This document shows, in pieces, positions 5,327 to 5,405 of a DNA stretch of 5,405 bases. The position numbers were made by a program, and so were the translations under genes. Every line of letters starts with the position of its first letter. Positions within the stretch are counted from its first letter, which is position 1. The DNA lies in contig CALVKK010000066.1 in the NCBI GenBank assembly GCA_944332645.1, forward strand, positions 1 through 5,405, given 5' to 3'. Below the pieces are notes generated by a model, which saw nothing but the letters and a program-made list of their open reading frames with translations, made no database searches and had not been told where the DNA came from. The DNA is from an uncultured Bacilli bacterium. Lineage in GTDB: Bacteria; Bacillota_I; Bacilli_A; RF39; UBA660.

Positions 5327-5332
5327 AAGTAC

Positions 5333-5361
5333 TTGTCAAAATATAAAAAATAAGGTATACT
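5333..5361 (+). promoter_or_regulatory. Sigma-A promoter of the tRNA gene
   Basis: TTGTCA (5333-5338, five of six), a 17-base spacer and TATACT (5356-5361, five of six) give a near-consensus promoter. The predicted start near 5368 leaves about 13 bases of 5' leader before the tRNA, to be removed by RNase P. Confidence 0.8.
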
Positions 5362-5380
5362 TAAATAGCATTTTGGTTTT

Positions 5381-5405
5381 GGGCCTGTAGCTCAGTTGGT
5401 TAGAG
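5381..5405 (+). tRNA. tRNA 5' part, probably tRNA-Ile(GAT), cut by window end
   Basis: GGGCCTG gives the acceptor 5' strand, TA positions 8-9, and GCTCAGTTGGTTAGAG the D arm with the invariant GG. This start is the form of bacterial tRNA-Ile(GAT), as in Bacillus. Only 25 bases are present, so the anticodon is outside the window and the isotype is inferred from the acceptor and D arm. A strong promoter just upstream suggests it may open a tRNA or larger RNA cluster. Confidence 0.8.

Noticed and set aside
1..5405. Mycoplasma genetic code (TGA as Trp)
   Set aside because: The yebC-family gene, yidD and the amidotransferase gene all end at TGA at their family-typical ends, and Trp is encoded by TGG.

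Overview
The window is strongly AT-rich DNA (roughly 30% G+C by eye). It looks like a low-G+C Gram-positive bacterium of the Bacillota with a compact genome, plausibly one of the uncultured host-associated Bacilli close to the Mollicutes and Erysipelotrichia. The clues are a lipobox lipoprotein with an ABC-binding-protein fold, extended Shine-Dalgarno sequences (AGGAG, AGGTGA), near-consensus sigma-A promoters, a Bacillus-type tRNA-Ile 5' end, and an exported protein with a SipW-like N-terminus. TGA is used as a stop by three genes, so the standard bacterial code applies, not the Mycoplasma code. The lineage call is inference.

The left half reads on the minus strand. From the middle outward it holds rnc (RNase III), a 34-codon ORF overlapping the rnc stop, a YebC/TACO1-family protein with its own terminator, and then, from a strong promoter, a large exported surface protein that runs off the left edge (329 codons present). 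The surface gene has a run of nine G (954-962) only 27 bases after its start codon, preceded by two overlapping start codons in different frames. This is the most striking feature of the window and looks like a phase-variation switch.

The right half reads on the plus strand. yidD, a ZnuA-like lipoprotein and a slipin (stomatin/SPFH protein) form a tight operon: a 4-base ATGA overlap, then a 14-base gap, then a terminator that starts in the last stop codon. All three act at the membrane. yidD appears to be leaderless, since its predicted transcription start falls on its AUG. The lipoprotein has lost every His ligand expected in zinc- or manganese-binding relatives but has a CxxC pair. A short class I glutamine amidotransferase-like (peptidase C26) gene follows. 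The window ends with a sigma-A promoter and the first 25 bases of a tRNA, most likely tRNA-Ile(GAT).

The two halves diverge from 2666-2748, where the predicted -35 boxes for rnc and yidD lie one base apart. There is no gene-free stretch over 300 bases. I see no insertion sequence, CRISPR array, prophage gene or attachment site.
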